DNA of 64,000 nt from Hyphomicrobiales bacterium (GTDB taxonomy: Bacteria; Pseudomonadota; Alphaproteobacteria; Rhizobiales; Rhizobiaceae). The position numbers were made by a program, and so were the translations under genes. The stretch is from positions 62,001 to 126,000 of the forward strand of contig UCMT01000018.1 of the NCBI GenBank assembly GCA_900473795.1, read 5' to 3'. The notes below the pieces were generated by a model that ran no database searches, was not told the DNA's origin, and saw only the letters and a list, made by a program, of their open reading frames with translations. The number at the start of each line of letters is the position of its first letter. Position 1 is the stretch's first letter. Positions 35,134-44,441 of this stretch are shown piece after piece.

Positions 35134-36462
35134 ATGAGCTATCACAACCCTTATACCCCGCCGCGCAAGTCAGCGACTTTCGACGACTATACGCTGGCCG
35201 AAATCCGCCGGGCGGCGGCAACCGGCATCTACGACATCCGCGGCGCCGGCACCAAGCGCAAGGTGCCGCATTTCGACGACCTGCTGTTCCTCGGTGCCTC
35301 GATCTCGCGCTATCCGCTCGAGGGCTATCGCGAAAAATGCGACACGACCGTCGTCCTCGGATCGCGCTTCGCCAAGAAGCCGATCACGCTGAAGACGCCG
35401 ATCACCATTGCCGGCATGAGCTTCGGTGCACTTTCCGGCAACGCCAAGGAAGCGCTCGGACGCGGCGCAACGATCGCCGGGACCTCGACCACCACCGGCG
35501 ACGGCGGCATGACGGACGAAGAGCGCGGCCACAGCCAGACGCTCGTCTATCAGTATCTTCCCTCGCGCTATGGCATGAATCCGAAGGACCTGCGCCGCGC
35601 CGATGCCATCGAAGTCGTGGTGGGCCAGGGCGCCAAGCCCGGCGGCGGCGGCATGCTACTCGGCCAGAAGATATCCGATCGCGTCGCCAATATGCGCAAT
35701 CTGCCGAAGGGCATCGACCAGCGCTCGGCCTGCCGCCATCCCGATTGGACCGGCCCGGACGATCTGGAAATCAAGATCCTCGAACTGCGCGAAATCACCG
35801 ACTGGGAAAAGCCGATCTATGTGAAGGTCGGCGGCGCGCGGCCGTATTACGACACCGCGCTCGCCGTAAAGGCCGGTGCCGACGTCGTCGTGCTTGACGG
35901 CATGCAGGGCGGCACGGCGGCGACGCAGGACGTCTTCATCGAAAATGTCGGCATGCCGACGCTCGCCTGCATCCGTCCCGCGGTCCAGGCGCTGCAGGAC
36001 CTCGGCATGCACCGCAAGGTGCAGCTGATCATCTCGGGCGGGGTGCGCTCGGGCGCCGATGTGGCCAAGGCGCTGGCGCTCGGCGCCGATGCGGTTGCCA
36101 TCGGCACGGCGGCGCTCGTTGCGATCGGCGACAACGATCCGCATTGGGAAGAGGAATATCAGAAGCTCGGTACCACGGCCGGCGCCTATGACGACTGGCA
36201 TGAGGGCAAGGACCCGGCCGGCATCACGACGCAGGATCCGGAACTGATGAAGCGCCTCGATCCGATCGCGGCCGGCCGCCGTCTTGCCAACTACCTCAAG
36301 GTGATGACGCTGGAAGCACAGACCATCGCGCGCGCCTGCGGCAAGAACCACCTGCACAACCTGGAACCGGAGGATCTGGTCGCGCTGACGCTCGAGGCAT
36401 CCGCCATGGCGCAGGTGCCGCTTGCCGGCACGAGCTGGATCCCGGGCAAGGGCGGGTTCTGA
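35134..36462 (+). CDS. glxD: N-methylglutamate synthase subunit C-like, FMN-binding (GlxD/MgsC)
   Basis: This 442-residue protein matches the FMN-binding central domain of glutamate synthase (TIM barrel). KPGGGGMLLGQKISDRVANM, PIYVKVGGARPYYD, VVLDGMQGGTAATQDVF and IISGGVRSGADVAKALALGADAV hold the FMN phosphate and catalytic residues. It is the electron-handling subunit of the three-part enzyme and the last of glxBCD, with glnT following after 93 bases. As a split glutamate synthase it may alternatively make glutamate, but the neighbours favour N-methylglutamate. Confidence 0.9.
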   Translation: MSYHNPYTPPRKSATFDDYTLAEIRRAAATGIYDIRGAGTKRKVPHFDDLLFLGASISRYPLEGYREKCDTTVVLGSRFAKKPITLKTPITIAGMSFGALSGNAKEALGRGATIAGTSTTTGDGGMTDEERGHSQTLVYQYLPSRYGMNPKDLRRADAIEVVVGQGAKPGGGGMLLGQKISDRVANMRNLPKGIDQRSACRHPDWTGPDDLEIKILELREITDWEKPIYVKVGGARPYYDTALAVKAGADVVVLDGMQGGTAATQDVFIENVGMPTLACIRPAVQALQDLGMHRKVQLIISGGVRSGADVAKALALGADAVAIGTAALVAIGDNDPHWEEEYQKLGTTAGAYDDWHEGKDPAGITTQDPELMKRLDPIAAGRRLANYLKVMTLEAQTIARACGKNHLHNLEPEDLVALTLEASAMAQVPLAGTSWIPGKGGF

Positions 36463-36555
36463 CCCTCAAACCACATATGGCCGTCGTCTGATCTCCCAAG
36501 CCAGGCGGCGGCCTACTCCATGAAAAAGTGTCTGAATAATCCAAAGGGGAACACA

Positions 36556-37863
36556 GTGACACTCGATCTTGCTAGCTTTGCCAAGGACCGTGGCATCAAA
36601 TATTTCATGATCAGCTATACCGACCTGTTCGGCGGCCAGAGGGCCAAGCTGGTTCCGGCGGAAGCGATCGCCGACATGCAGAAGGACGGCGCGGGCTTTG
36701 CCGGTTTCGCCACCTGGCTCGACCTCACCCCCGCCCATCCGGACCTCTTTGCGCTGCCGGACGCTTCCTCCGTCATCCAGCTGCCGTGGAAGAAAGACGT
36801 CGCCTGGGTCGCGGCCGACTGCGTCATGGAAGACCAGCCGGTTGAACAGGCGCCGCGCGTCGTCCTGAAAAAGCTGATCGCCGAAGCCGCCGCGGAAGGC
36901 CTTCGCGTCAAGACCGGCGTCGAACCGGAATTCTTCCTGATCTCTCCGGATGGGTCGAAGATTTCCGACGAGTTCGATACCGCCGAGAAACCCTGCTACG
37001 ACCAGCAGGCCGTCATGCGCCGCTACGACGTGATCGCCGAAATCTGCGACTACATGCTCGAACTCGGCTGGAAGCCCTATCAGAACGACCACGAGGATGC
37101 CAACGGCCAGTTCGAGATGAACTGGGAATATGACGATGCGCTCCAGACGGCCGACAAACACTCCTTCTTCAAATTCATGGTGAAGTCGGTTGCCGAGAAG
37201 CACGGTCTTCGGGCAACCTTCATGCCGAAACCCTTCAAGGGCCTCACCGGCAACGGCTGCCACGCCCATATCTCCGTCTGGGATCTGGAGGGCAAGACCA
37301 ATGCCTTTGCCGACAAGGAAATGCCGTTCGGTCTTTCCGCCAAGGGCAAGACCTTCCTCGGTGGCATCATGAAGCACGCCTCGGCGCTGGCGGCCATTAC
37401 CAATCCGACGGTCAATTCCTACAAGCGCATCAACGCGCCGCGCACGATTTCCGGCGCGACCTGGGCGCCGAATACGGTGACCTGGACGGGCAACAACCGC
37501 ACCCACATGGTTCGCGTTCCAGGCCCGGGCCGGTTCGAATTGCGTCTGCCGGATGGCGCGGTCAATCCCTATCTGCTGCAGGCGATCATCATCGCGGCCG
37601 GTCTCAACGGCATCCGGCACAATGCAGATCCGGGCCGTCACTACGACATCGACATGTACAGGGAAGGCCACACGGTCACCGACGCGCCCAAGCTCCCACT
37701 CAACCTGCTCGATGCGCTGCGCGAATACGACAAGGACGAGGAGCTGAAGGTCGCGCTCGGTAAGAGCTTCTCCAGCGCCTACCTGAAACTCAAACACCAG
37801 GAATGGAACACCTACACCTCCCATTTCAGCGAATGGGAGCGGCAGACGACGCTCGACATCTGA
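36556..37863 (+). CDS. glnT: Type III glutamine synthetase-like/gamma-glutamylmethylamide synthetase (GlnT/GmaS)
   Basis: This 435-residue member of the glutamine synthetase family would join glutamate and an amine with ATP. The glutamate and ATP-binding blocks are visible (GVEPEFFLI, EDANGQFEMNW, GNGCHAHISVWD, and NRTHMVRVPGPGRFELRLPDG). The GTG at 36556 has AAAGGGGA five bases upstream, so it is chosen over the ATG at 36520, which has no ribosome site. GlnT of rhizobia and GmaS of methylamine users are close relatives. Position after glxBCD and facing a sox/mgd operon supports gamma-glutamylmethylamide synthesis. Confidence 0.87.
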   Translation: MTLDLASFAKDRGIKYFMISYTDLFGGQRAKLVPAEAIADMQKDGAGFAGFATWLDLTPAHPDLFALPDASSVIQLPWKKDVAWVAADCVMEDQPVEQAPRVVLKKLIAEAAAEGLRVKTGVEPEFFLISPDGSKISDEFDTAEKPCYDQQAVMRRYDVIAEICDYMLELGWKPYQNDHEDANGQFEMNWEYDDALQTADKHSFFKFMVKSVAEKHGLRATFMPKPFKGLTGNGCHAHISVWDLEGKTNAFADKEMPFGLSAKGKTFLGGIMKHASALAAITNPTVNSYKRINAPRTISGATWAPNTVTWTGNNRTHMVRVPGPGRFELRLPDGAVNPYLLQAIIIAAGLNGIRHNADPGRHYDIDMYREGHTVTDAPKLPLNLLDALREYDKDEELKVALGKSFSSAYLKLKHQEWNTYTSHFSEWERQTTLDI

Positions 37864-38023
37864 CTGTCAGGCTTCTGCGAAGATCAGAAGAGACGGCATG
37901 GCCTGTTCCTGCTATCCGATGTCGCTAAACGGATGGACGGGCAGGCCAGCGCCGCGCTAGCTTCCGCTCCACAACGTTGGCCGGGAGGGCCAGCCAAAAC
38001 CTCGAGCCAAGAGATCGATACCG

Positions 38024-38908
38024 ATGAAAAGCTATGTGCTGACTGTTTCCTGCAAATCCACCCGCGGCATTGTTGCGGCGATCACCGGTTACCTTGCGGA
38101 GGAGGGCTGCTACATCACCGACAGCTCGCAGTTCGACGACATGGAGACCGGCCTGTTCTTCATGCGGCTGACCTTCATCAGCCAGGAAGGTGCTTCGCTA
38201 GAAAAGCTGACGGCCGGTTTCGAGGCGGTGAAGACCCGCTTCGGTATGGTCGCTGACATTCGTGACAGCGAACACCGCATGAAGGTGCTTTTGATGGTGT
38301 CGCGGTTCGGCCACTGCCTCAACGATCTGCTCTATCGCTGGAAGATCGGCGCCCTGCCGATCGACATCGTCGGCGTCATTTCCAACCACTTCGATTACCA
38401 GAAGGTCGTCGTCAACCACGATATTCCATTCCATCACATTCCGGTCACCAAGGCCAACAAGGTCCAGGCCGAGGCCCGCATGATGGACGTGGTCGAGCAG
38501 ACCGGCACGGAGCTGATCGTGCTGGCCCGCTACATGCAGATCCTGTCGGATGCGATCTGCCAGAAGATGTCCGGCCAGATCATCAACATCCACCACTCCT
38601 TCCTGCCGTCGTTCAAGGGTGCCAATCCCTACAAGCAGGCCTATGAGCGCGGCGTCAAGCTGATCGGCGCGACGGCGCATTACGTCACCGCCGACCTCGA
38701 CGAAGGTCCGATCATCGAGCAGGACATCGCCCGCATCACGCATGCGCAGTCGGCCGAGGATTACGTCTCGATCGGTCGCGACGTCGAAAGCCAGGTGCTG
38801 GCCCGCGCCGTGCACGCGCATATCCATCACCGTACCTTCATCAACGGCAACCGCACCGTCGTCTTCCCGGCAAGCCCGGGCTCCTTCGCTTCGGAGCGCA
38901 TGGGCTGA
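38024..38908 (+). CDS. purU: Formyltetrahydrofolate deformylase
   Basis: This 294-residue enzyme hydrolyses 10-formyl-tetrahydrofolate to formate and tetrahydrofolate. An N-terminal ACT domain (SYVLTVSCKSTRGIVAAITG) precedes the formyltransferase-like catalytic domain with NIHHSFLPSFKGANPY and GATAHYVTADLDEGPIIEQ, which hold the Asn, His and Asp of the active site. In sarcosine or N-methylglutamate oxidation the methyl group is passed to tetrahydrofolate, so PurU would drain those one-carbon units to formate. It lies 160 bases after glnT, and a terminator follows. Confidence 0.93.
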   Translation: MKSYVLTVSCKSTRGIVAAITGYLAEEGCYITDSSQFDDMETGLFFMRLTFISQEGASLEKLTAGFEAVKTRFGMVADIRDSEHRMKVLLMVSRFGHCLNDLLYRWKIGALPIDIVGVISNHFDYQKVVVNHDIPFHHIPVTKANKVQAEARMMDVVEQTGTELIVLARYMQILSDAICQKMSGQIINIHHSFLPSFKGANPYKQAYERGVKLIGATAHYVTADLDEGPIIEQDIARITHAQSAEDYVSIGRDVESQVLARAVHAHIHHRTFINGNRTVVFPASPGSFASERMG

Positions 38909-38944
38909 TCCCGCCCTCTCTCCGCTGATATAGCTGGAATTTCG

Positions 38945-38986
38945 AATCCCCGGTCGCGTAACGCCACCGGGGATTTTTGTTTTTTG
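38945..38986 (+). terminator. Rho-independent terminator after purU
   Basis: AATCCCCGGT (38945-38954) pairs with ACCGGGGATT (38966-38975) across an 11-base loop, followed by TTT, G, then a longer T run to 38986. It separates the methylamine-type cluster from the kinase gene at 39135. Confidence 0.85.
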
Positions 38987-39134
38987 CGCAGCTGCCAGCC
39001 AGCCCCGGCGACAAGCCTCCGCTCTGTTTCGGCGTCGACGGAGTACGGTTTGCATAAATAAAGCCGAACGGGAGGTTGCATCGCTTGCGCCTTGGCGGAA
39101 GGATGCGGAACGAAAAACGGAGCGGGTGAGCCCC

Positions 39135-40775
39135 ATGAAACATTTCTTCAACCGCAAGGAATCGATCGTCACCGAGGCTCTGGACGGCCTGTTGCGGGCT
39201 TCCCCGCCCGGAACGCTGGCCCGTCTCGACAGCTATCCGGACATCAAGGTGGTCGTCCGCGCCGACTGGGACAAATCCCGGGTCGCGTTGATTTCCGGCG
39301 GTGGGGCAGGGCATGAGCCGTCCCATGCTGGCTTCGTCGGCAGGGGCATGCTGACGGCCGCCGTCTCCGGCGAAATCTTCGCCTCTCCCAGCGTCGATGC
39401 CGTTTTGACCGCGATCCGAGCGGTGACAGGCAAGCCGGGCTGCCTGCTGGTCGTCAAGAATTATACCGGCGACCGCCTGAACTTCGGTCTTGCGGCGGAA
39501 AAGGCGCGCGCAGAAGGTTTCGACGTCGAGATGGTCATCGTCGCCGACGATATCGCGCTGCCGGATATCAACCAGCCGCGTGGTGTCGCGGGTACGCTCT
39601 TCGTGCACAAGATTGCCGGTCATCTCGCCGAAAGCGGTGAGAGTCTCGCCTCCCTTGCCGCCGCTGCCAAGGCCGCCGCTGCCGACATCGTATCGCTCGG
39701 CGTTTCCTATTCCACCTGCTCCATACCCGGCCGGCCTTACGAGGATCGTCTGGGCGAGAACCAGGGCGAGCTCGGCTTGGGCATTCATGGCGAGCCGGGG
39801 GTGGAAAAGATAACCGTCCAGCAGGCCGACAGTCTCGTCTCGATCATGACGGAACGCCTGTCGGCGGCGATGAAACCGGTCGGGAAACACGCTCTTCTCA
39901 TCAACAATCTCGGTGCGGTGCCGCCGGTGGAAATGTCGCTGATTGCCAATGCGGTGCTCTCTTCGCCGTTTGCCGGCCGAATTGCCCTTGTGGTCGGGCC
40001 GGGGCCGTTGATGACGGCCTTGAATATGAACGGTTTTTCGCTGTCGCTGATCCGGCTCGACCCGGAGCGCGAAGCGGCGCTGTTGTCCGATGTTGCGCCG
40101 CATGCCTGGCTGCCGGCGGTCGTGCCGCATCCCGTTGCCATCGTGGCAGCCCCGAAGGCCGAAACTCTGGTGTCGGCTGTGGCGAGCCATGATGCCGAGG
40201 CCGAGCGTGTGCTTGCCGCCATCTGCGATCGGTTGATTTCACTTGAGCCGGAGTTGAACCGACTGGATGCCAAGGCGGGCGATGGTGACACCGGATCGAC
40301 GGTTGCCACCGGTGCCCGCAGCATTCTGGCACAGACGGGACGCTTGCCCGTTGCCGACAGGGCAGCGCTTTTCGCCGTCATCGGCGATACGCTGGCGACG
40401 GCGATGGGCGGTTCGAGCGGCGTTCTCCTGTCGATCTTCTTCACTGCGGCGGGCAAGGCGAGCGGGGACGGGGCAAACCTTGCTGCGTCCCTGCTTGCCG
40501 GGCTCGAGCGCATGACGTTCTACGGCGGCGCCCTTCCGGGCGATCGCACCATGGTCGATGCGCTGTCGCCGGCGCTTCATGCATTGGCAGCGATCGATGT
40601 GCGGGCCGCCGCCGATGCCGCGCGCAAGGGGGCCGACGCAACCAAGACGATGCGCAAGGCGAAGGCCGGGCGATCTGCCTATATCGGCGAGAGCGATCTC
40701 GACGGGGTGATGGATCCGGGCGCACATGCCGTAGCCGAGGCTTTTGCCGCTGCCGCCGATATCCTGAAGCCCTGA
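39135..40775 (+). CDS. Dihydroxyacetone kinase, fused DhaK-DhaL (ATP-dependent)
   Basis: This 546-residue single-chain kinase phosphorylates dihydroxyacetone or a similar ketose such as erythrulose. The N-terminal DhaK domain has GGGAGHEPSHAGFVG and HGEPG, where His218 would form the covalent hemiaminal with the substrate. The C-terminal DhaL domain (from about 350) has the ATP-Mg site AKAGDGDTGSTVATGAR. The fused form uses ATP, unlike the separate PTS-linked subunits. The ATG at 39135 is preferred over an upstream GTG at 39126. No pathway partner is adjacent, so the physiological ketose is unknown. Confidence 0.92.
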   Translation: MKHFFNRKESIVTEALDGLLRASPPGTLARLDSYPDIKVVVRADWDKSRVALISGGGAGHEPSHAGFVGRGMLTAAVSGEIFASPSVDAVLTAIRAVTGKPGCLLVVKNYTGDRLNFGLAAEKARAEGFDVEMVIVADDIALPDINQPRGVAGTLFVHKIAGHLAESGESLASLAAAAKAAAADIVSLGVSYSTCSIPGRPYEDRLGENQGELGLGIHGEPGVEKITVQQADSLVSIMTERLSAAMKPVGKHALLINNLGAVPPVEMSLIANAVLSSPFAGRIALVVGPGPLMTALNMNGFSLSLIRLDPEREAALLSDVAPHAWLPAVVPHPVAIVAAPKAETLVSAVASHDAEAERVLAAICDRLISLEPELNRLDAKAGDGDTGSTVATGARSILAQTGRLPVADRAALFAVIGDTLATAMGGSSGVLLSIFFTAAGKASGDGANLAASLLAGLERMTFYGGALPGDRTMVDALSPALHALAAIDVRAAADAARKGADATKTMRKAKAGRSAYIGESDLDGVMDPGAHAVAEAFAAAADILKP

Positions 40776-40795
40776 CCGCATCTTCGCGCCGGTGA

Positions 40796-42127
40796 TCAGA
40801 CCGGCGGCGCAATTTCGATCGGGGTGCCGTCGGAAAAGCGGGTGAAGCGAAAGGGTGCGGGATCGACGATCGGTGTGTTTCCCGTGACCAGATCGGCAGC
40901 CAGATGCCCCGCGCCCGGGCCGATGCCGAAACCATGACCTGAAAATCCGGTCGCAATGACCAGTCCGGGAAGACTGTCGAGCGTGGAGATGACCGGCACC
41001 GCGTCCGGCGTCACGTCGATCAGGCCGGCCCAGACCTGCTCCACTTTCGCATCGCGCAGCACCGGCAGGGCTTCCGTGGCCGCCCTCAGCGCGTTCAAGG
41101 CGGCTCTGCCATCCGGTTTCGGATCGAGTATCCGATGCCGCTCAAACGCGCCTGGCCGGTCGAGGGGGACTGCGGCGATTTCGAACAGTTCCTGCCAGCT
41201 TCGAGCGCTGAGACCGAGCTGCACCGCTTCGCCCTCCGCCTTCCTCGCCGGTTGAAAATCGCGGAAGAAGCCAAAACTGTCCGGCACCAGCGCATGCATG
41301 TTGATGCCGCCATTGGCGATCGTGTAGCCGCCGTCCAGCCGTTTCCGATAGGCATAGGTGGCGGTGGCGCCCGCGCCATCCGGCCCCCGGTTCACCGCGC
41401 TGGTGCGCAGCACCGAGTTGCGCACTTTCAGTTGCGGCAGGCGGATGCCGAGCCCCTTGCAGAACAGCCGCGACCATGCGCCGCCGGCAAGCACGACGGC
41501 GGAAGTCTCGATGCGGCCCTTCTCGGTAATGACGGCGCTGACGCGGCCGGCACTTTTTTCGATGCCGCGCACGGCGCAGCCTGTCAGGATGCGGGCACCG
41601 GCCCGGCGTGCGCCCATCGCGATCGCCGGCACGGCCTTTTGCGGTTCGGCGCGGCCGTCGCTTGGCGTGTAGAGCGCGCCCTTGTATCGCCGTGCGGAAC
41701 CCAGCATCACGGCCGCCGTCTCGTCGGGGCCGATCTGGCGCGTGTCGAGCCCATGCGCCTGTGCGAGTTTCAGCCAGGCGTCGCGATTGGCGATATCCGT
41801 CTCGTTCTCCGAGATATAGAGAATTCCGGAACGGCGAAACCCGGTCTGGCCGCCGACCCGTGCGTCCAATCCATCCCAGATTTTCAGGGATTCGATCGCC
41901 AGCGGAATTTCCCGCCGGTCGCGGCCCATGACCCGGACCCAGCCCCAGTTGCGGCTGGATTGCTCGCCGCCGAGCGCGCCCTTCTCGCAGAGCACGACGT
42001 CGACGCCGCGTTCGGCAAGGAACAGCGCCGTGCTTGTGCCGATGATACCGCCGCCGATGACGACGACGCCGGCTTTCTTCGGCAGGATGTGATCGGTTTC
42101 AATCGGGTCGAGCACGGGGCCGGGCAT
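40796..42127 (-). CDS. DAO/DadA-family FAD-dependent oxidoreductase
   Basis: This 443-residue flavoprotein has the FAD-binding fold GVVVIGGGIIGTSTALFLAE and a C-terminal FAD-binding sequence TGFSGHGFGIGPGAG, as in D-amino-acid dehydrogenases, glycine oxidase and related enzymes. EQSSRNWGWVRVMGRDRREI resembles the DadA-type loop. The substrate is unknown; an amino or imino acid is likely. It converges with the dihydroxyacetone kinase gene and shares no clear operon. Confidence 0.85.
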   Translation of the reverse strand: MPGPVLDPIETDHILPKKAGVVVIGGGIIGTSTALFLAERGVDVVLCEKGALGGEQSSRNWGWVRVMGRDRREIPLAIESLKIWDGLDARVGGQTGFRRSGILYISENETDIANRDAWLKLAQAHGLDTRQIGPDETAAVMLGSARRYKGALYTPSDGRAEPQKAVPAIAMGARRAGARILTGCAVRGIEKSAGRVSAVITEKGRIETSAVVLAGGAWSRLFCKGLGIRLPQLKVRNSVLRTSAVNRGPDGAGATATYAYRKRLDGGYTIANGGINMHALVPDSFGFFRDFQPARKAEGEAVQLGLSARSWQELFEIAAVPLDRPGAFERHRILDPKPDGRAALNALRAATEALPVLRDAKVEQVWAGLIDVTPDAVPVISTLDSLPGLVIATGFSGHGFGIGPGAGHLAADLVTGNTPIVDPAPFRFTRFSDGTPIEIAPPV

Positions 42128-42226
42128 GTGGGCTGTTTTCCAGGGGGCTGAGAGGACTGTCCGATTTGCATCGGGTATTGCAGGTATTCACGGCGTCGCG
42201 AGCGGCGGCGACGGCTTTGACGCCGA

Positions 42227-43264
42227 TCAAGCAGGAGGCAACAGGAAGGCATCGCTTTCGCCTTCGATCAGCTCTTCCCGCCAGATCTTCCGCAGCTCCG
42301 CATTCGGGTAAAAATGGCTGAAAGCGGGCATTGTTGCCAGCAGCGCCTCCGCCAGGGCGATGCCGAGATCACGCCGGGAGAGCTCGAAGCCGGTAAGACT
42401 GGGCGACAGGAAATGCGTCTGCGGGCTGTGGCGGCCAATCACGGCGATATCGCGTCCCGGCTTCAGGCCCGCTTCGCTCAAACCGCGGTAAAATCCGATC
42501 GCAATGCTCTCGTTGACCAGCAGTATTGCCGTTGGCCGGTCCTTCTTCGACAGCAGCTCGCGTGCGATCTGGTAGCCGCCCGCCTCGTTGGGTGTCGAAC
42601 GGAAGACGAGGTCGGGATCGAGGGAAAGGCCGTGGGCTGCAAGCGCGCTGGCAGCCTGATCGACGAAGATATAGCCGAGGTTGACGTCGTCATGCGGCCT
42701 CGTCACGGCAATGCGCCGGTGACCCTTCGCCACCAGCCTGTCGATCGCCGTCTGTGCCATGCCTTCGAAATCAAGATCGAGCCAAGGCTGGCCAACATCC
42801 GTGAGGCTGCGCCCGAGCGTGGCGAAGGGGATCTTGCGCTTGGCGAGAAATTCCAGGCGCGGATCGTGCCGTTGGGTTGCCGAAAGGATGAGTCCGTCGG
42901 CGAAACCCCGGGCAACGACGCGCCGGAGATAGTCGTCCGGGTCCTCCTGCGACGAGCAGAGGAGCGCGACGAGATCGAGGCGGTGGCGGGCAAAGACCGT
43001 CTGGACGCCGTCGAAGACGCTCATGAAGAAGGTGTCGCCCTGACCGGTGATTTCGGCGCCGGTCTGCATCATGAAGCCGATGATGTTGGTCGTGCCCTGG
43101 CGCAGGCTGCGGCCGGACTGGTTGGGCACATAGCCGAGTTCGGCGGCGGCTTCGAGCACTCTTTTGCGGGTTTCTTCGTTGACATCCGGACGCCCGTTCA
43201 GGGCGCGTGAAACGGTTCCGATCGAAATGTCCAGATGCTGGGCGAGCCTGCGTATGCCTGTCAT
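42227..43264 (-). CDS. LacI-family transcriptional repressor
   Basis: This 345-residue regulator has the LacI helix-turn-helix at residues 1-50 (IRRLAQHLDISIGTVSRALN, then VNEETRKRVLEAAAELGYVPN) and a periplasmic-binding-protein-like sensor domain. The start at 43264 gives the normal N-terminus; a longer frame reaches 43318. It is divergent from the dehydrogenase, isomerase and ABC genes, and the gap holds a 16-base palindrome of the LacI-operator kind. It should repress the sugar cluster until a sugar or polyol binds. Confidence 0.92.
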   Translation of the reverse strand: MTGIRRLAQHLDISIGTVSRALNGRPDVNEETRKRVLEAAAELGYVPNQSGRSLRQGTTNIIGFMMQTGAEITGQGDTFFMSVFDGVQTVFARHRLDLVALLCSSQEDPDDYLRRVVARGFADGLILSATQRHDPRLEFLAKRKIPFATLGRSLTDVGQPWLDLDFEGMAQTAIDRLVAKGHRRIAVTRPHDDVNLGYIFVDQAASALAAHGLSLDPDLVFRSTPNEAGGYQIARELLSKKDRPTAILLVNESIAIGFYRGLSEAGLKPGRDIAVIGRHSPQTHFLSPSLTGFELSRRDLGIALAEALLATMPAFSHFYPNAELRKIWREELIEGESDAFLLPPA

Positions 43265-43340
43265 TCCACCCGCTTTCAACTTGAGAATCCGGTGTGCCCG
43301 ATTTCCATCTATTGACACGTTTCAAAATTCGTTCATAGTA

Positions 43341-43356
43341 CCGTAAACGTTTACGG
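43341..43356. promoter_or_regulatory. LacI-family operator
   Basis: CCGTAAACGTTTACGG is a perfect 16-base palindrome with the central CG typical of LacI-family sites. It lies 76 bases before the LacI gene and 50 bases before the dehydrogenase start, so both directions can be repressed. Confidence 0.75.
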
Positions 43357-43405
43357 TTGTCGAAAAGGAGCGAAAACCGTAGACTTTCCGGAGGAGAATC
43401 CCATT

Positions 43406-44428
43406 TTGCGTGCAGTTTTGTGCGGGTGCGGAGCTATGGCCAAAGGATGGCTGAAGGCGGTCGCGAATACCCCTGAAATCAGAGCGGACGTTGAGGTCGT
43501 CGGCCTCGTCGACGTCAATCCGGCGGCCGCGACGTTGCTTGCCGAAGAGTTCGGTCTGACGGACGCAGTCATTGGTTCCGACCTCGGTGCCGTGCTTGCC
43601 GAAACCGCGGCAGGCGTGGTTTTCGATGTGGTCATTCCGTCCGCCCGTCACGACGTCGTTGCGACCGCTCTGGCACATGGATGCCACGTGCTGAGCGAGA
43701 AGCCGATGGCTTCGTCGATCGAGGAGGGGCGGGCGATGATCGCCCAGGCCGCGGCCGCCGGCAAAGTCCATGCGATCGTCCAGAACCGGCGCTTCATCGC
43801 GGGCATCCGCCGCATCCGCCGGCTGGTCGAAAGCGGCACGCTCGGCGAGCTGACGGCCATCCATTGCGATTTCTTCATCGGCGCGCATTTCGGCGGCTTT
43901 CGCGAAGAGATGGACAATGTCCTTTTGCTCGACATGGCAATCCACACATTCGACGCCGCCCGCTTCGTCGCCGGCAAGGTGCCGGTTGCCGTCTATTGCC
44001 ACGAAAGCAACCCGCGCGGCTCGTGGTACGCGCATGGTGCCGCGGCCAATGCGATTTTCGAGTTTTCCGACGACGTCACCTTCACCTATCGCGGCTCGTG
44101 GTGTGCCGAAGGTGCCAATACCAGCTGGGAAAGCCAGTGGCGGATCATCGGCACGCAGGGCACGCTGCTCTGGGATGGCGCCGAGGATTTTCAGGCGCAC
44201 AGGGTATCGGCCACGGAAGGGTTTCTTCGGCCGGTCGATAGCGTCCTTGTACCGGAGCCCGCAAACGAGGCCGAGACCTATGGCCATGCCAGCGTCATCG
44301 CCGATTTTCTCACCGCCATCAAAACCGGCCGCACGCCGGAAACGGCGAGCAACGACAATATCAACAGCCTTGCCATGGTGTTTGCGGCGATCGAAAGCGC
44401 CCGGACCCGGCAGCGCGTGACCCTATGA
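43406..44428 (+). CDS. Gfo/Idh/MocA-family oxidoreductase
   Basis: This 340-residue NAD(P)-dependent dehydrogenase acts on a sugar or cyclitol. The N-terminal Rossmann motif CGCGAMAKGWLKAV, the EKPMA block (LSEKPMASSIEEGRAM) and the central FYDMAIHTFDAARFV-like segment are typical of the family. It starts with TTG, supported by GGAGGAG nine bases upstream. It begins the LacI-controlled operon and is followed after 13 bases by the isomerase gene. The reaction is probably oxidation of an inositol-like or sugar-acid substrate, not known more exactly. Confidence 0.85.
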   Translation: MRAVLCGCGAMAKGWLKAVANTPEIRADVEVVGLVDVNPAAATLLAEEFGLTDAVIGSDLGAVLAETAAGVVFDVVIPSARHDVVATALAHGCHVLSEKPMASSIEEGRAMIAQAAAAGKVHAIVQNRRFIAGIRRIRRLVESGTLGELTAIHCDFFIGAHFGGFREEMDNVLLLDMAIHTFDAARFVAGKVPVAVYCHESNPRGSWYAHGAAANAIFEFSDDVTFTYRGSWCAEGANTSWESQWRIIGTQGTLLWDGAEDFQAHRVSATEGFLRPVDSVLVPEPANEAETYGHASVIADFLTAIKTGRTPETASNDNINSLAMVFAAIESARTRQRVTL

Positions 44429-44441
44429 ACAGGACCTTTTG

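Noticed and set aside
37872-37890. Hairpin CTTCTG-N7-CAGAAG after glnT as a terminator
   Set aside because: Six-base stem with no T run; too weak to call.
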